From contig CAJNDS010002720.1 in assembly GCA_905221605.1 (NCBI GenBank), positions 172,501 through 195,000 of the forward strand: a stretch of 22,500 bases of DNA, given 5' to 3'. Under the pieces are notes generated by a model, which was not told the origin of the DNA, did not search any database, and was given only the letters and a program-made list of their open reading frames with translations. Shown in pieces: positions 13,627 to 21,537 of the stretch. A program made the translations under genes and the position numbers. Position 1 is the stretch's first letter. The number at the start of each line of letters is the position of its first letter. Source of the DNA: Symbiodinium natans (lineage: Eukaryota; Sar; Dinophyceae; Suessiales; Symbiodiniaceae).

Positions 13627-14024
13627 GGGGTGCAAAGATGTGAAGTACCTCTCTGACGTAGAGAGCCGCTGCCCAGTTCACCCCCCCTTCCTACTGGAGG
13701 GTTGAAGTTTCAACCCGAAACCCTATAAAGCCTAAACCCTAAACCCTAAACCCTAAACCCTAAACCCTAAACCCTAAACCCTAAACCCTAGACTCTAAAC
13801 CCTAAACCCTAAACCCTAAACCCTAAACCCTAAACCCTAAACCCTAAACCCTAAACCCTAAACCCTAAACCCTAAACCCTAAACCCTAAACCCTAAACCC
13901 TAAACCCTAAACCCTAAACCCTGAACCCTGAACCCTGAACCCTAAACCCTGAACCTAAACCCTAAACCCTAAACCTTGCCCAGATGAAAGCTCTATCCAC
14001 CTGCCGGTCCGCCCCGGAGTTTAG
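13627..14024 (+). CDS. Two candidate exons around the largest CCCTAAA array
   Basis: Exon 13627-13700 (AAG|G start) reads CKDVKYLSDVESRCPVHPPF and ends at donor GTTGAA in phase 1. Joined over intron 13701-13983, it continues in phase as DESSIHLPVRPGV and stops at TAG 14022-14024. The other open frame of the second island, starting MKALSTCRSAPEFSFKSR and running past 14100, is longer and resembles Pro/Gly-rich SAPxFSF-type repeats, but does not fit the phase of the first exon. No product can be named. Confidence 0.35.
13721..13976 (-). repeat. Longest CCCTAAA array in the window
   Basis: About 35 units with a CCCTGAA patch at the end, within a candidate intron (13701-13983). Confidence 0.95.
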
Positions 14025-14102
14025 CTTCAAGTCGCGCGTCCCGGCCGGGCCCCCGCTGGCGTCTGGGTTTTGCGGGGCCTCTCGGGAACTTAGGAAAACC
14101 TC

Positions 14103-14250
14103 AAACCCTAAACCCTCAACCCTAAACCCTAAACCCTCAACCCTAAACCCTAAACCCTAAACCCTAAACCCTAAACCCTAAACCCTAAACCCTTTCGGGT
14201 TTAGGATTTAGGGTGTAGACCGAAGGGTGTAGGGTTTAGGGTTGTTTGGA
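14103..14250. repeat. CCCTAAA array meeting TTTAGGG
   Basis: CCCTAAA/CCCTCAA to 14192, then directly inverted GGGTTTAGGATTTAGGG: a head-to-head junction. Confidence 0.9.
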
Positions 14251-14319
14251 CAGTTCTCCAGCGCCTGGCATGCCCGTGCTTTCTCTTCTTGATGCGGAGG
14301 CGGACTTTGTACTAAGCCC

Positions 14320-14572
14320 GAAACCCAAACCCTAAGCTCTAAACCCTAAACCCTAAATCCTAAACCCCAAACCCTAAACCCTAAACCCTAAACCCTAAAC
14401 CCTAAACCCTAAGCCCTAAACCCTAAACCCCAAGCCCAAAATCCTAAGGCCTAAACACCAAACTCTAAACCCAATTCCCCCAAAGCCCTAGACCCTAGAC
14501 CCTTGACCGTAAACCCTAGACCCTAAACCCTAAACCCTAAACCCTAAACCCCAAACCCTAAACCCTCTTTTG
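14320..14572 (-). repeat. CCCTAAA array with many variants
   Basis: Includes CCCTAAG, CCCCAAA and CCCTAGA. The 14250-14320 stretch upstream is unique. Confidence 0.9.
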
Positions 14573-14645
14573 GTGTACCGAAGCTTGGGCTCAAGCGGCC
14601 TTCCGCTTAAATTGACCCGAGCTGAAAAGCCCCCAAAACTTGCAG

Positions 14646-14713
14646 GGTTTAGGGTTTAGGGTTTAGGGTTTAGGGGTTAGGGGTTAGGGTTTAGGGTTTA
14701 GGGTTTAGGGTTT
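14646..14713 (+). repeat. TTTAGGG array
   Basis: About nine units. Then 14714-14891 is unique with AAAGCCCC-rich sequence and two CCGGTCG motifs, probably the 5' leader of the MGCGAS gene. Confidence 0.9.
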
Positions 14714-14891
14714 TTTCATTTATGGAGCTTTTACCCCTAGAAGGCCCTGTTTCTCCCACCTGGAAGACCCAAGAAGCCCTTTAAAAGCCCCATAATCCGT
14801 ACACAAGACCTCTAGCAAAAAGCCCCAGGAGCCCCAAACCGGTCGCTGTCAAAGCAGCCTCCGGAAACCGGTCGGAGTGTTTTCTCATGCC

Positions 14892-16320
14892 ATGGGGTGT
14901 GGGGCCAGCACGTCAAAGTTGCATCCATGCATGCAACTCATTTGGGGTTTGGGGTTTAGGGTTCAGGGTTTAGGGTTTAGGGATTAGGGTTTAGGGGTTG
15001 GTGTTTCGGGGTTTCGGGTTTGGGATTTAGGATCGACAATTTCGGGTTTAGACGGGTAGACCTCCCTGAAACGTGACCCGCAAGCGGGGTTGTAGAGCAG
15101 CAGGAGTAGAGGTTGAATATAAGGTGTACCCAAGGACTCGGGTGACGCAGTACGTAGGGTCCCAACCTGGTTTCCATCGTAGTTAGCCCGTTTTGAGTAC
15201 AGAAAACTCACATCTCCGCCCTCTAACCTACCTACTCTGTTGGGGTAGTTACATGGTCCTTTAGTATGGGCCCTCAAAAGGGTATCTCTTATAGGCCCCT
15301 TATATACCCTATACAAGTTAAGGGCCCTTGCATCAGAACCCTTTAAAGGAGGTAAGGGACCATACTAAGGGCCCATAAAACTACCCTTAGATACTCAGTT
15401 CCCCGAGCCTTCAAGAAGCGGAGATCTAAACTGTGGGGCCTTCGGGGTTATAGGGTCCATGATTTAGGGTTTAGAGGGTTTAGGGTTTGTAGAATGGGGT
15501 TCAGGGTCTATAGGGTTCAGGGTCTCTAGGGCATAGGGTTTATAAAGGGTTTGGGGTTTTTTCCAGGGTTTTGGGGTTTATGTGGGGTTTCTGGGGTTTC
15601 GACCGACCTCCCAGTCAAGGCAGCCGGTATCAATGCCGGTCCTCCCGACTTTTGACGAGATTGGCGGGGCTGCACAGCGCATGAGCAGCACCCGGAGGCA
15701 TTCTCACCTGGGCTTCGGTGCCCTGAGTCCTGTAACCCTAAACCCTAAACCCTAAACCCTAAACCCTAAACCCTACACCCTACACCCTAAACCCTAAAAC
15801 CCCCTCCCCCCCCCTCGAACGCCCTCAATACCCGAAGCCGCCCTCGAAACACAAGTCCTGAAGCCGTAACGCCCAAGCAATTCCAGCCTGAGCCACTCCA
15901 GGCCGAAATTGGAAAGTTCCAGCAACAGACCGGCAAGAGCAATGTGCTCACATCATCTCGGTCTCGGACGTGGAAGCTCCTTGGCCCTAGTAGGGAATGT
16001 AAGGCTTATTTGTACTGGGCACTCGTTGATACCACTTTTTAGCCCTGCGATTTGTCTGCGTTCCTTGACAAGAACCCAGCAGTTCACAAGCTGTACCTTT
16101 ACATACGTGCTGGTGCTGTGGCTGGGGACATCTAGGGATTTGTTTTTTAATGAGGGTTTTAAAGGGCCAACCGAGCCGAAATCAAGGTACAGGTTCCGGC
16201 GACGTCTCTGAGGAGCTTGCGGACGAACAGGATGTGAGAAACGAGGATACCAAAGCTGCCTGGTCTTCGTGGAACTCCGCCCACTGGAAGGATTGCGTTG
16301 TTGGGCCAGAATTGCCCTAA
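14892..16320 (+). CDS. Unidentified MGCGAS protein, six exons, complete model
   Basis: Exons: 14892-14946, 15104-15141, 15399-15446, 15615-15731, 15902-15989, 16193-16320 (TAA). They total 474 nt, 157 residues plus stop; all five introns are GT-AG and phases match. The protein starts MGCGASTSK, a classic myristoylation/palmitoylation start common in algal signalling proteins. The last three exons are most convincing: SMPVLPTFDEIGG, EIGKFQQQTGKSNVL, and an acidic then Trp-rich tail (SEELADEQD, AAWSSWNSAHWKDC). No known domain is recognised. Introns hold TTTAGGG-like repeats (14947-15103), a dispersed inverted-repeat element (15245-15387), degraded repeats (15447-15614), and a CCCTAAA array with a separate acceptor tract (15732-15901). 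The stop lies where a CCCTAAA tract begins; alternatively the last exon could be spliced from a GTTGTT donor at 16297 to 16513. Confidence 0.55.
15245..15387 (-). mobile_element. Dispersed inverted-repeat element, copy 3 (inverted), in an intron
   Basis: Its reverse complement runs GTAGTTTTATGGGCCC, TTAGTATGGTCCCTTACC, CTCCTTTAAAGGGTTCTGAT, colinear with copy 2. Both ends carry the terminal inverted repeat (GTAGTTACATGGTCC at the left). It lies in intron 2 of the MGCGAS gene. Confidence 0.7.
15734..15805 (-). repeat. CCCTAAA array inside intron
   Basis: The donor GTAACCCTAAACCC is itself the edge of the array. About 95 bp of C-rich unique sequence then leads to the acceptor CTCCAG. Confidence 0.9.
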
Positions 16321-16641
16321 ACCCTGAACCCGAAGCCCGAAAAGCCCTAAACGTCCTAAAAGCCCTCAACGCCCTAAAGCCCTAAGAACCTAAAAGCCCT
16401 AGGAGCCCTTTCCCCTAAGAACCCCATCAGAGCCCGAAGCCCTAAAAGCCCTAGGAGCCCTAAAAGCCCCAGAAGCCCTAAAAGCCCTAAAAAGACCCAT
16501 TCCCCGCTGCAGGCTGGGAGTCAACCTCCCCCTCTGAAAGGCACCAGAAGCAAGAAGTAAAACCCGCCAAAACCCCTAAACCCTAAACCCTAAACCCGAG
16601 ACCCTAAACCCTAAACCCTAAACGCGAAACCCTAAACCCTG
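16321..16641 (-). repeat. CCCTAAAAG/CCCTAGGAG units and CCCTAAA
   Basis: Degenerate AGCCCTAAAAGCCC-type units to about 16500 around a candidate terminal exon, then CCCTAAA at 16572-16640. Confidence 0.8.
16513..16560 (+). CDS. Candidate terminal exon, unidentified
   Basis: After CTGCAG|G the frame reads AGSQPPPLKGTRSKK and stops at TAA (16558-16560). Such a short, basic, proline-rich tail could be the true 3' end of the 14892 gene if that gene splices out the 16297-16512 tract, or belong to another transcript. It starts with AG|G in phase 0. Confidence 0.35.
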   Translation, partial: AGSQPPPLKGTRSKK

Positions 16642-16644
16642 CAG

Positions 16645-17120
16645 AAGCCGCTGAACCCTGTCAGGAGTGCGATGGGAGGCACCCGCGACCACCGGATCGC
16701 CGGACGCACGAGCGCCATCTCCGGAGGTTCAATCGGCTCCTGGGACGCATGGGGGTTCAGGGTTTAGGGTTTTGGGTTTAGGGTTTCGGGTTTCGGGTTT
16801 CGGGTTTTGGGTTGTGGGTTTGGGGTTTAGAGTTAGGGGTTTTGGGTCTGGGGTTAGGGTTTACGGTTTGGGGTTTGGGGTTCAGGGATTCAGGGTTCAG
16901 GGTTTGGGGTGTGGGGTTTAGGGTTTAGGGTTGCTTGAAAGGGGCGGAGGCTACCCGTTTCCGAGGCCTAAATCCCTAAACCCTACACCCTCAACCTTCC
17001 ACCTTACGCCCTGCCGTTTGGGGATTCCGCCATTGTGCGCCAGTGCAGCTCTTCGTTGAGTTGTTGACGCGCAGTGGGGAAATGGGTTGGAAGTTTGCTC
17101 AATCTACACCCAAGCCCTGA
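16645..17120 (+). CDS. Unidentified gene, two 3' exons
   Basis: Exon 16645-16754 (phase 1 to 0) reads EPCQECDGRHPRPPDRRTHE, then RHLRRFNRLLGRMG. Intron 16755-17048 starts GTTCAGGG, is filled with TTTCGGG/TTTGGGG/TTTAGGG variants and ends GTGCAG. Exon 17049-17120 reads LFVELLTRSGEMGWKFAQS and stops at TGA. The joined protein is coherent: a Cys pair, a strongly basic region, then an amphipathic helix. The other two frames of the first exon are also open (one from MGGTRDHRIAGR), so frame choice rests on the join. Function unknown. Confidence 0.45.
16755..16935 (+). repeat. Variant G-rich telomere-like tract in intron
   Basis: TTTCGGG, TTTTGGG, TTTGGGG and TTCAGGG units; few are standard. Confidence 0.85.
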
Positions 17121-17122
17121 AC

Positions 17123-17245
17123 CCCTGAGAACCCTGAGAACCCTGAGAACCCTGAGAACCCTGAGAACCCTGAGAACCCTGAGAACCCTGAGAACCCTGA
17201 GAACCCTGAGAACCCTAAGCCCTAAACCCTAAACCCTAAACCTGA
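17123..17245 (-). repeat. CCCTGAGAA 9-bp minisatellite
   Basis: About 11 almost identical 9-bp units (17123-17213), then a few CCCTAAA. It looks like an expanded variant of the telomere unit. Confidence 0.9.
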
Positions 17246-17330
17246 AACCCGAAACTGGGGCGGGGGGAGCCTCCCATGGGCTTGTGGGACCCTTTGTTCC
17301 CGCAGAGTCCCGGCCTCCTTGTTGCTGGAG

Positions 17331-17692
17331 TTTAGGGTCTAGGGTCTAGGGTCTGGGGGTCTAGGGTTTATGGTTGAGGGTTCAGGGTTTAGGGTTTAGG
17401 GTTTAGGGTTTAGGGTTTAGGGTTTTGCGTTTAGGGTTTTGCGTTTAGGGTTTAGGGAAATCCTAAAGACCTCAAGCCCCAAACCGTAAGCTTAAGCCCA
17501 AACCCTAGGGTTTATAGGGTTTTAAGGGTATAGAGGGTTTAAAGGGTTTAAAGGGTTTTATATAAGGGTTTTAAGGGTTTAAAGGGTTTAAAGGATTTAA
17601 AAGGGTTTAAAGGGTTTAAAGGGTTTAAAGGGTTTAAAGGGTTTAAAGGGTTTAGGGTTTAAAGGGTTTAAAGGGTTTACAGGGTTTAGGGC
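17331..17692 (+). repeat. TTTAGGG array then GGGTTTAAA 9-bp minisatellite
   Basis: TCTAGGG and TTTAGGG to 17457, a short CCCAAACC piece, then GGGTTTAAA units (17517-17690, about 18 with variants). The 17693-17815 stretch is unique, no gene. Confidence 0.9.
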
Positions 17693-17815
17693 TTAACACT
17701 CGCTCACATGCAAGACGCGAACTGGCACTCCTCCGAAACCCTACATCCTGGACCCTGCCAAGCCCTCCGGCGCACAAGAGCGCGCTCCAAGCGACCAAGC
17801 TTAGGAAACCTCACA

Positions 17816-18003
17816 ACCCTAAACCCTAAACCCTAAACCCTAAACCCTAAACCCTAAACCCTAAACCCTAAACCCTAAACCCTAAACCCTAAACCCTAAA
17901 CCCTAAACCCTAAACCCTAAGCCCTAACCCCTAAACCCTAAACCCTAAACCCTAAACCCTAAACCCTAAACCCTAAACCCTAAACCCCAAGCCTAAACCC
18001 TAA
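17816..18003 (-). repeat. CCCTAAA array
   Basis: About 26 units, with minor variants at 17920-17935 and 17985. Confidence 0.95.
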
Positions 18004-18103
18004 CTTGCTTAAGAACACCCCAAAAATGAAAAAATCTTCTTCCTTCCCAGAGTAATATAAGGATTTTTCATTTCTTTTCTCTTGGGGGGTTCTTAAGCAA
18101 ATA
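18004..18103. mobile_element. 100-bp MITE-like element with clean terminal inverted repeats
   Basis: Left TTGCTTAAGAACACCCCAA and the reverse complement of the right end (TTGGGGGGTTCTTAAGCAA) differ by one or two bases; symmetry extends inward (AATGAAAAA and TTTTTCATT). It abuts a CCCTAAA array. No ORF. Confidence 0.75.
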
Positions 18104-18443
18104 GGGGTAAGCCGTGACCAGAAAACCCCTGGAAGTAGATCCCCTGAAAGTTGTTCCCTAGACCCCTGAAAGGATCCAAAAAGTAGAGGGTTTAGGGTTT
18201 AGGGGGATCCCCTTGAGGGTTCCTAATATTGACCCAGTAGTAGAAGAGGGTACTATTTGGGGAGGTTTTTTCTTTTTGGATCCTCCCAGGGGTTTGGGGA
18301 GCAGACGACCTTACCGGCACACATGGGCACGTGGGGGTTTGAAAAGTTGGGTGTCATGTTGGAAACTCCATATGGGGATTTCCGAAATTAGGGGTACCCT
18401 TTTTGGGGCTCTTATCATAAGGAGAATCCTACTATTGGGGGAT
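18104..18443. other. Unique island with inverted repeat, no gene
   Basis: 18163-18183 (CCCCTGAAAGGATCCAAAAA) pairs with 18272-18292 with about two mismatches. The 82-codon open frame from 18213 overlaps this repeat and reads unlike a protein. Probably another small element. Confidence 0.5.
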
Positions 18444-18538
18444 CTAAACCCTAAACCCTAAACCGTAAACCGTAAACCCTAAACCCTAAACCCTAAACCC
18501 TAAACCCTAAACCCTAAACCCTAAACCCTAAACCCTAC
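18444..18538 (-). repeat. CCCTAAA array
   Basis: About 13 units, two of them CCGTAAA; it precedes the 18557 exon. Confidence 0.95.
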
Positions 18539-18556
18539 TTCAACCCGCATATCCAG

Positions 18557-18652
18557 CCCTTGAGGTTCCGCCGCAATGTCGAGATTGCCCCTGCCACATT
18601 CGCTGATTTGGTCGACTCCTCACGGTGTCACGGAGAGCCCAACCCGTCATAA
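18557..18652 (+). CDS. Terminal exon of unidentified gene
   Basis: After a CCCTAAA array and a short pyrimidine-rich tract ending ATATCCAG, the frame reads PLRFRRNVEIAPATFADLVD, then SSRCHGEPNPS and TAA 18650-18652. The frame is open back to the array as YFNPHIQ. Codon choice favours G/C at third positions as in the LURP-one-like gene. The upstream exons were not found; 17.1-18.5 kb is mostly repeats. Confidence 0.45.
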   Translation, partial: PLRFRRNVEIAPATFADLVDSSRCHGEPNPS

Positions 18653-18702
18653 AGCCTGTTGCATGGTTCCTCAACCCCTTTCCTGTAGAAGCATCTTTCT
18701 GA

Positions 18703-18955
18703 ACCCTAAATCGCCTAAACCCTGAACCCTAGACCCTAAACTCTAAACTCTAAACCCTAAACCCTAAGCTGCATTTCATGCATTGCCTACCCCTAAACCC
18801 TAAGCCCTAAGCCCTAAGCCCTAAGCCCTAAACCCTAACCCTCAACCCTAAACCCTAAACCCTAAACCCTAAACCCTGAACCCTAAACCCCATGAGCCCC
18901 ATAAGCCCCATAAGCCCCATAAGCCCCATAAGCCCCATAAGCCCCACAAGCCGTA
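18703..18955 (-). repeat. CCCTAAA tracts and CCCCATAAG 9-bp minisatellite
   Basis: CCCTAAA/CCCTAAG tracts to about 18888, then about seven CCCCATAAG units (18889-18950). Confidence 0.9.
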
Positions 18956-18987
18956 AGCAGCCCTCAGGGCCCAAGCTTCCCTCTCAG

Positions 18988-19191
18988 GCCGCCCCCGTAG
19001 CCTCCTACCTGAAGCCCTCTGCTTCGGGGGAGAGTTTCTCGGTTTAGGGTTTAGGGTTTAGGGTTTAGGGTTTAGGGTTTAGGGTTTCGGGATTCTTTCA
19101 GGTCCGCGAACGTACCGCCCTCGGCCAAGCCCCTAAGTCTACGACCCCACACCCTAGTCGCCCAAAGACCACAACCGCATTGCCACCCTAA
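18988..19191 (+). CDS. Two 3' exons split by a 60-bp telomeric-repeat intron
   Basis: Exon 18988-19041 (CTCAG|GCC) reads AAPVASYLKPSASGESFS. Exon 19102-19191 reads VRERTALGQAPKSTTPHPSR, then PKTTTALPP and TAA. Both are phase 0 and the 60-bp intron is GT-AG (GTTTAGGG to TTTCAG). The protein is a low-complexity tail, so homology is unlikely to help. Caution: about 30 bp of the first exon recurs inverted at 19284-19313, so it may be part of an inverted repeat rather than a true exon. Confidence 0.4.
19042..19101 (+). other. Candidate 60-bp intron made of TTTAGGG units
   Basis: The tract begins GTTTAGGGTTTAGGG directly after a codon boundary, holds seven units (the last a TTTCGGG variant), then ATTCTTTCAG. 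A single array therefore supplies the donor, and a 10-bp pyrimidine-rich end supplies the acceptor. Confidence 0.4.
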
Positions 19192-19281
19192 ACCCTAAAC
19201 CCTAAACCCTAAACACTAAACCCTAAACCCTAAACCCTAATTCCTAAACCTTAAACCCTAAACCCTAAACCCTAAGCCCTA
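19187..19281 (-). repeat. CCCTAAA array
   Basis: About 13 units with CACTAAA and CCTTAAA variants. Confidence 0.95.
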
Positions 19282-19394
19282 GAAATTCTCCCCCAAAGCA
19301 GAGGGCTTCAGAGGCATCCTCCCGGCGCTGTTATTTTGGGGGTTTAGGGTTTAGGGGTTGAGGTCAGAGGTCAGGTTTTGGTAGCAGGACTGTA

Positions 19395-19517
19395 GACCCT
19401 AAACCCGAAACCCTAAACCGTAAAGAACCCCAAACCCTAAACCCTAAACCCTAAACCCTTATAAACCCTAAACCCTAAACCCTAAACCCTCAGCCCTAAA
19501 CCCTAAACCCTAAACCG
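19395..19517 (-). repeat. CCCTAAA array
   Basis: About 14 units with interruptions. Confidence 0.9.
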
Positions 19518-20044
19518 TGTCCCCTTGGGGTAGGATGAGGCGCTTTTGCACGGGACGCTGGGTTGGGTGCACGTTTTGTGCGGAAAAGGCTGAGCCCTTG
19601 AGCGTGGCCGCTCTTGCGGTGCGCTGTTATGGGCCTGGTTTCTTTTTTTGCTGGTCTTAATAGTACGGAATTTGGGAATTTTGGTACCCTCTGCTGGTTC
19701 TCTACAATCGGGAAATAGGGAATTAGGGAATTCTGGTACCTTCAAAAATCCGTTGAAGGGTGATATATGGGGGTTAACGGCAATAAGGGAGCCCTAATGT
19801 AGACCCCATTTGTAGGATGCCCTTAGAGCAAGCTACCACAAGAAGGTTTCGGAAACCCCCATATACACAAAACAAATTATATGTGTATATATGTATCATT
19901 ATTTATTCATATTTATATAGGAAAAAAGCAAGGGGCCGAATTCCCGAATTCAGAACTCGTATGGTTTTGACTTTTATTTTTCTAAGGCTCAAAGGAGCAA
20001 CCGCTGGTAAGCTTTTTCAATGTAAGGACCCTTGCCGGGGCCAC
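19518..20044. other. Largest non-telomeric island of the 3' half, no firm gene
   Basis: A direct repeat (GGAATTTGGGAATTTTGGTA near 19669 and GGAATTAGGGAATTCTGGTA near 19719) has 51-bp spacing. An AT-rich stretch lies at 19860-19920. Tiny exon-like pieces occur (GTAG|GATGCCC near 19816; AAG|GCTCAAAGG near 19987 with donor GTAAGC), but they form no gene I can defend. Confidence 0.45.
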
Positions 20045-20249
20045 TGTGAGGGGTTTTAGGGTTCAGGGGTTGAGGGTTTAGGGATTGAGGGTTTGAGGTG
20101 TTTAAGGGTTACGGGTTGAGGGAGGGACTGAGGGTCTGAGGGACTGAGGGGTGGAGGGGCTCATTGGCTTAATTAGGGGCTTAGGTTCCCACGGCCCTCA
20201 ACCCGAACGACGCTGAAGCCCAAACCCCAAAACTCAAAGTGAGCAGTCG
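20045..20249 (+). repeat. GGGTTGAGGG/GGGACTGAGGG-like degenerate tract
   Basis: Loose G-rich units to about 20160; the rest is unique sequence without a clear frame. Confidence 0.6.
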
Positions 20250-20472
20250 AAGACTCTAAGCCCTAAGCCCTACACCCTACGCCCTACACCCTAAACCCTA
20301 AACCCTAAAGCCTAAACCCTAAACCCTAAACCCTAAACCCTAAACCCTAAACCCTAAACCCTAAACCCTAAACCCTAAACCCTAAACCCTAAACCCTAAA
20401 CCCTAAACCCTAAACCCTAAACCTAAACCCTAAACCCTAAACCCTAAACCCTAAACCCTAACCCCTAAACCT
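20250..20472 (-). repeat. CCCTAAA array
   Basis: About 29 units; the first few are CCCTACA/CCCTACG. Confidence 0.95.
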
Positions 20473-20512
20473 AGGGTTGCTGTGTCGCAGTGGACCAGGG
20501 CGGGCCTTGCAG

Positions 20513-20840
20513 TCTAGCAATGGAGCTTCACGAGGCGATGTGCGCCAGCTCCCCCTTAGCGCCTAGCATGTAGGGTTTAGGGTTTAGGGTTTAGGGTTTA
20601 GGGTTTAGGGTTTAGGGTTTAGGGTTTAGGGTTTAGGGTTTAGGGTTTAGGGTTTAGGTTTTCAGGGTTTAGGGAATAATTAGGGTTCAGCATCTCAAGC
20701 CCAAGCATTCACCGGTCAAGCAGCCTGTCAAGTCATGGAGAGAACCCCCACCCGCCCGTTGGGTCCCACAACATGAGGAAAGTGTTTTATTTCAGTTCTC
20801 AACAGCCTTCCTTTCATACCACAAAGCCCCTAAACCCTAA
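20513..20840 (+). CDS. Unidentified gene, two 3' exons
   Basis: Exon 20513-20539 (SSNGASRGD, possibly extended upstream) joins in phase 0 over intron 20540-20690 (GTGCGC donor, TTTAGGG array, acceptor GGTTCAG) to exon 20691-20840. The second exon reads HLKPKHSPVKQPVKSW, REPPPARWVPQHEESV and LFQFSTAFLSYHKAPK before TAA at the edge of a CCCTAAA-like tract. The basic, proline-rich stretch followed by a hydrophobic segment is coding-like; an alternative ISSPSIHRSSS frame is also open. Not recognised. Confidence 0.4.
20571..20675 (+). repeat. TTTAGGG array inside intron
   Basis: About 13 units, opposite in orientation to the array 100 bp upstream. Confidence 0.95.
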
Positions 20841-20946
20841 AGCCCACGGCCCTATAGCCCCTAAACCCTAAAGGCCTGAAACCCTACAATTCGCTAAGGG
20901 CAAAGCACAGTTGCTCAAAGCCCAGTAGGCCCTAAAGCCCAAGGCA

Positions 20947-21080
20947 CTAGGACGCGGAGTATGCCCTTATTTCCTTTTTTTAGGGTTGGGTGTTCCCGTA
21001 TCATGCCCTCAAAGCCAAAAAAGCGCACCCTTTTTATTCCTAGGTTACTCCTGGGTCTCAGGTATTAGCCCAAGGCCACT
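20947..21080 (+). mobile_element. Dispersed element (ACTAGGAC family), copy 2
   Basis: Colinear with the element in intron 2 of the LURP-one-like gene: ACTAGGACGCGGAGTATGCC, CCTTATTTCC, TTCCCGTAT, CTCCTGGGTC. Confidence 0.55.
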
Positions 21081-21143
21081 AGGCCCAGGGCGCGCCTTGC
21101 CCACGAAAGAGTGTGCCTTGCCCGGGAATCCCCACGAGGGTTT

Positions 21144-21178
21144 ACATACATACATGTATATATATATATATATATAAG
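21144..21178. repeat. (TA)n microsatellite
   Basis: ACATACATACATG followed by about ten TA units. Confidence 0.95.
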
Positions 21179-21310
21179 CTAAGAGAGGAGGGTTTTGGTT
21201 TCTCGTCCCGTGCAACTGTGGTTTACCCTAAATTTAAGAGCCTCCGGCTCAAGCCGCCGACCCCGCTGGAGCATAGTTGAAAGGGTAAACGGCCAAGCCC
21301 AGCAACCAGG

Positions 21311-21492
21311 AGAGGGGGGTAGGGGGGGTGGGGGGGGGGGTAGGGGGGGGGGGGGGGGTTTTTCCCAAAGGGCCCCTATGTCCTGTGCGAAACCGCCTAT
21401 GGTCCGTGAGTTTATGCGGTGTGGGTGGGTCCATGGAAAAGCTGCCCGGGTACCCCCCCCCCCCCCCCCCCCCCCCGCGTTTTGGGGGGGTA
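21311..21492. repeat. G-run and C-run cluster
   Basis: Several G-runs (21311-21359), then a C homopolymer of about 24 (21454-21477) and a short G-run. Polyglycine/polyproline frames here are artefacts of the runs. Confidence 0.9.
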
Positions 21493-21537
21493 AGGAGGGA
21501 CCTTTTCCCATCCAACACGCCGCCAGGGTCGGCGGAC

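Larger units (their letters stand above)
19009..19313. repeat. Inverted repeat of ~30 bp, arms ~250 bp apart
   Basis: CTGAAGCCCTCTGCTTCGGG and following bases (19009-19038) match the reverse complement of 19284-19313 with two mismatches. The arms enclose a TTTAGGG array, an exon candidate and a CCCTAAA array. Confidence 0.7.

Noticed and set aside
13984-14110. Sperm-tail Pro-Gly-rich repeat protein from the SAPEFSF motif
   Set aside because: A single weak motif in one of several open frames; not enough to name a family.
15909-16211. 100-codon + strand open frame
   Set aside because: Different frame from the exon at 15902-15989 and reads through its intron; the in-phase joined exons are better supported.
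15953-16369. 138-codon minus-strand open frame
   Set aside because: It is the antisense of two well-phased + strand exons and their intron.
16667-16921. 84-codon + strand open frame
   Set aside because: The last half translates TTTAGGG-like repeats (GFRV units); only its 5' part overlaps a likely exon, in another frame.
120-20700. CRISPR-like array
   Set aside because: The repeats are 7-bp telomere units without spacers of constant length, in a eukaryotic context.
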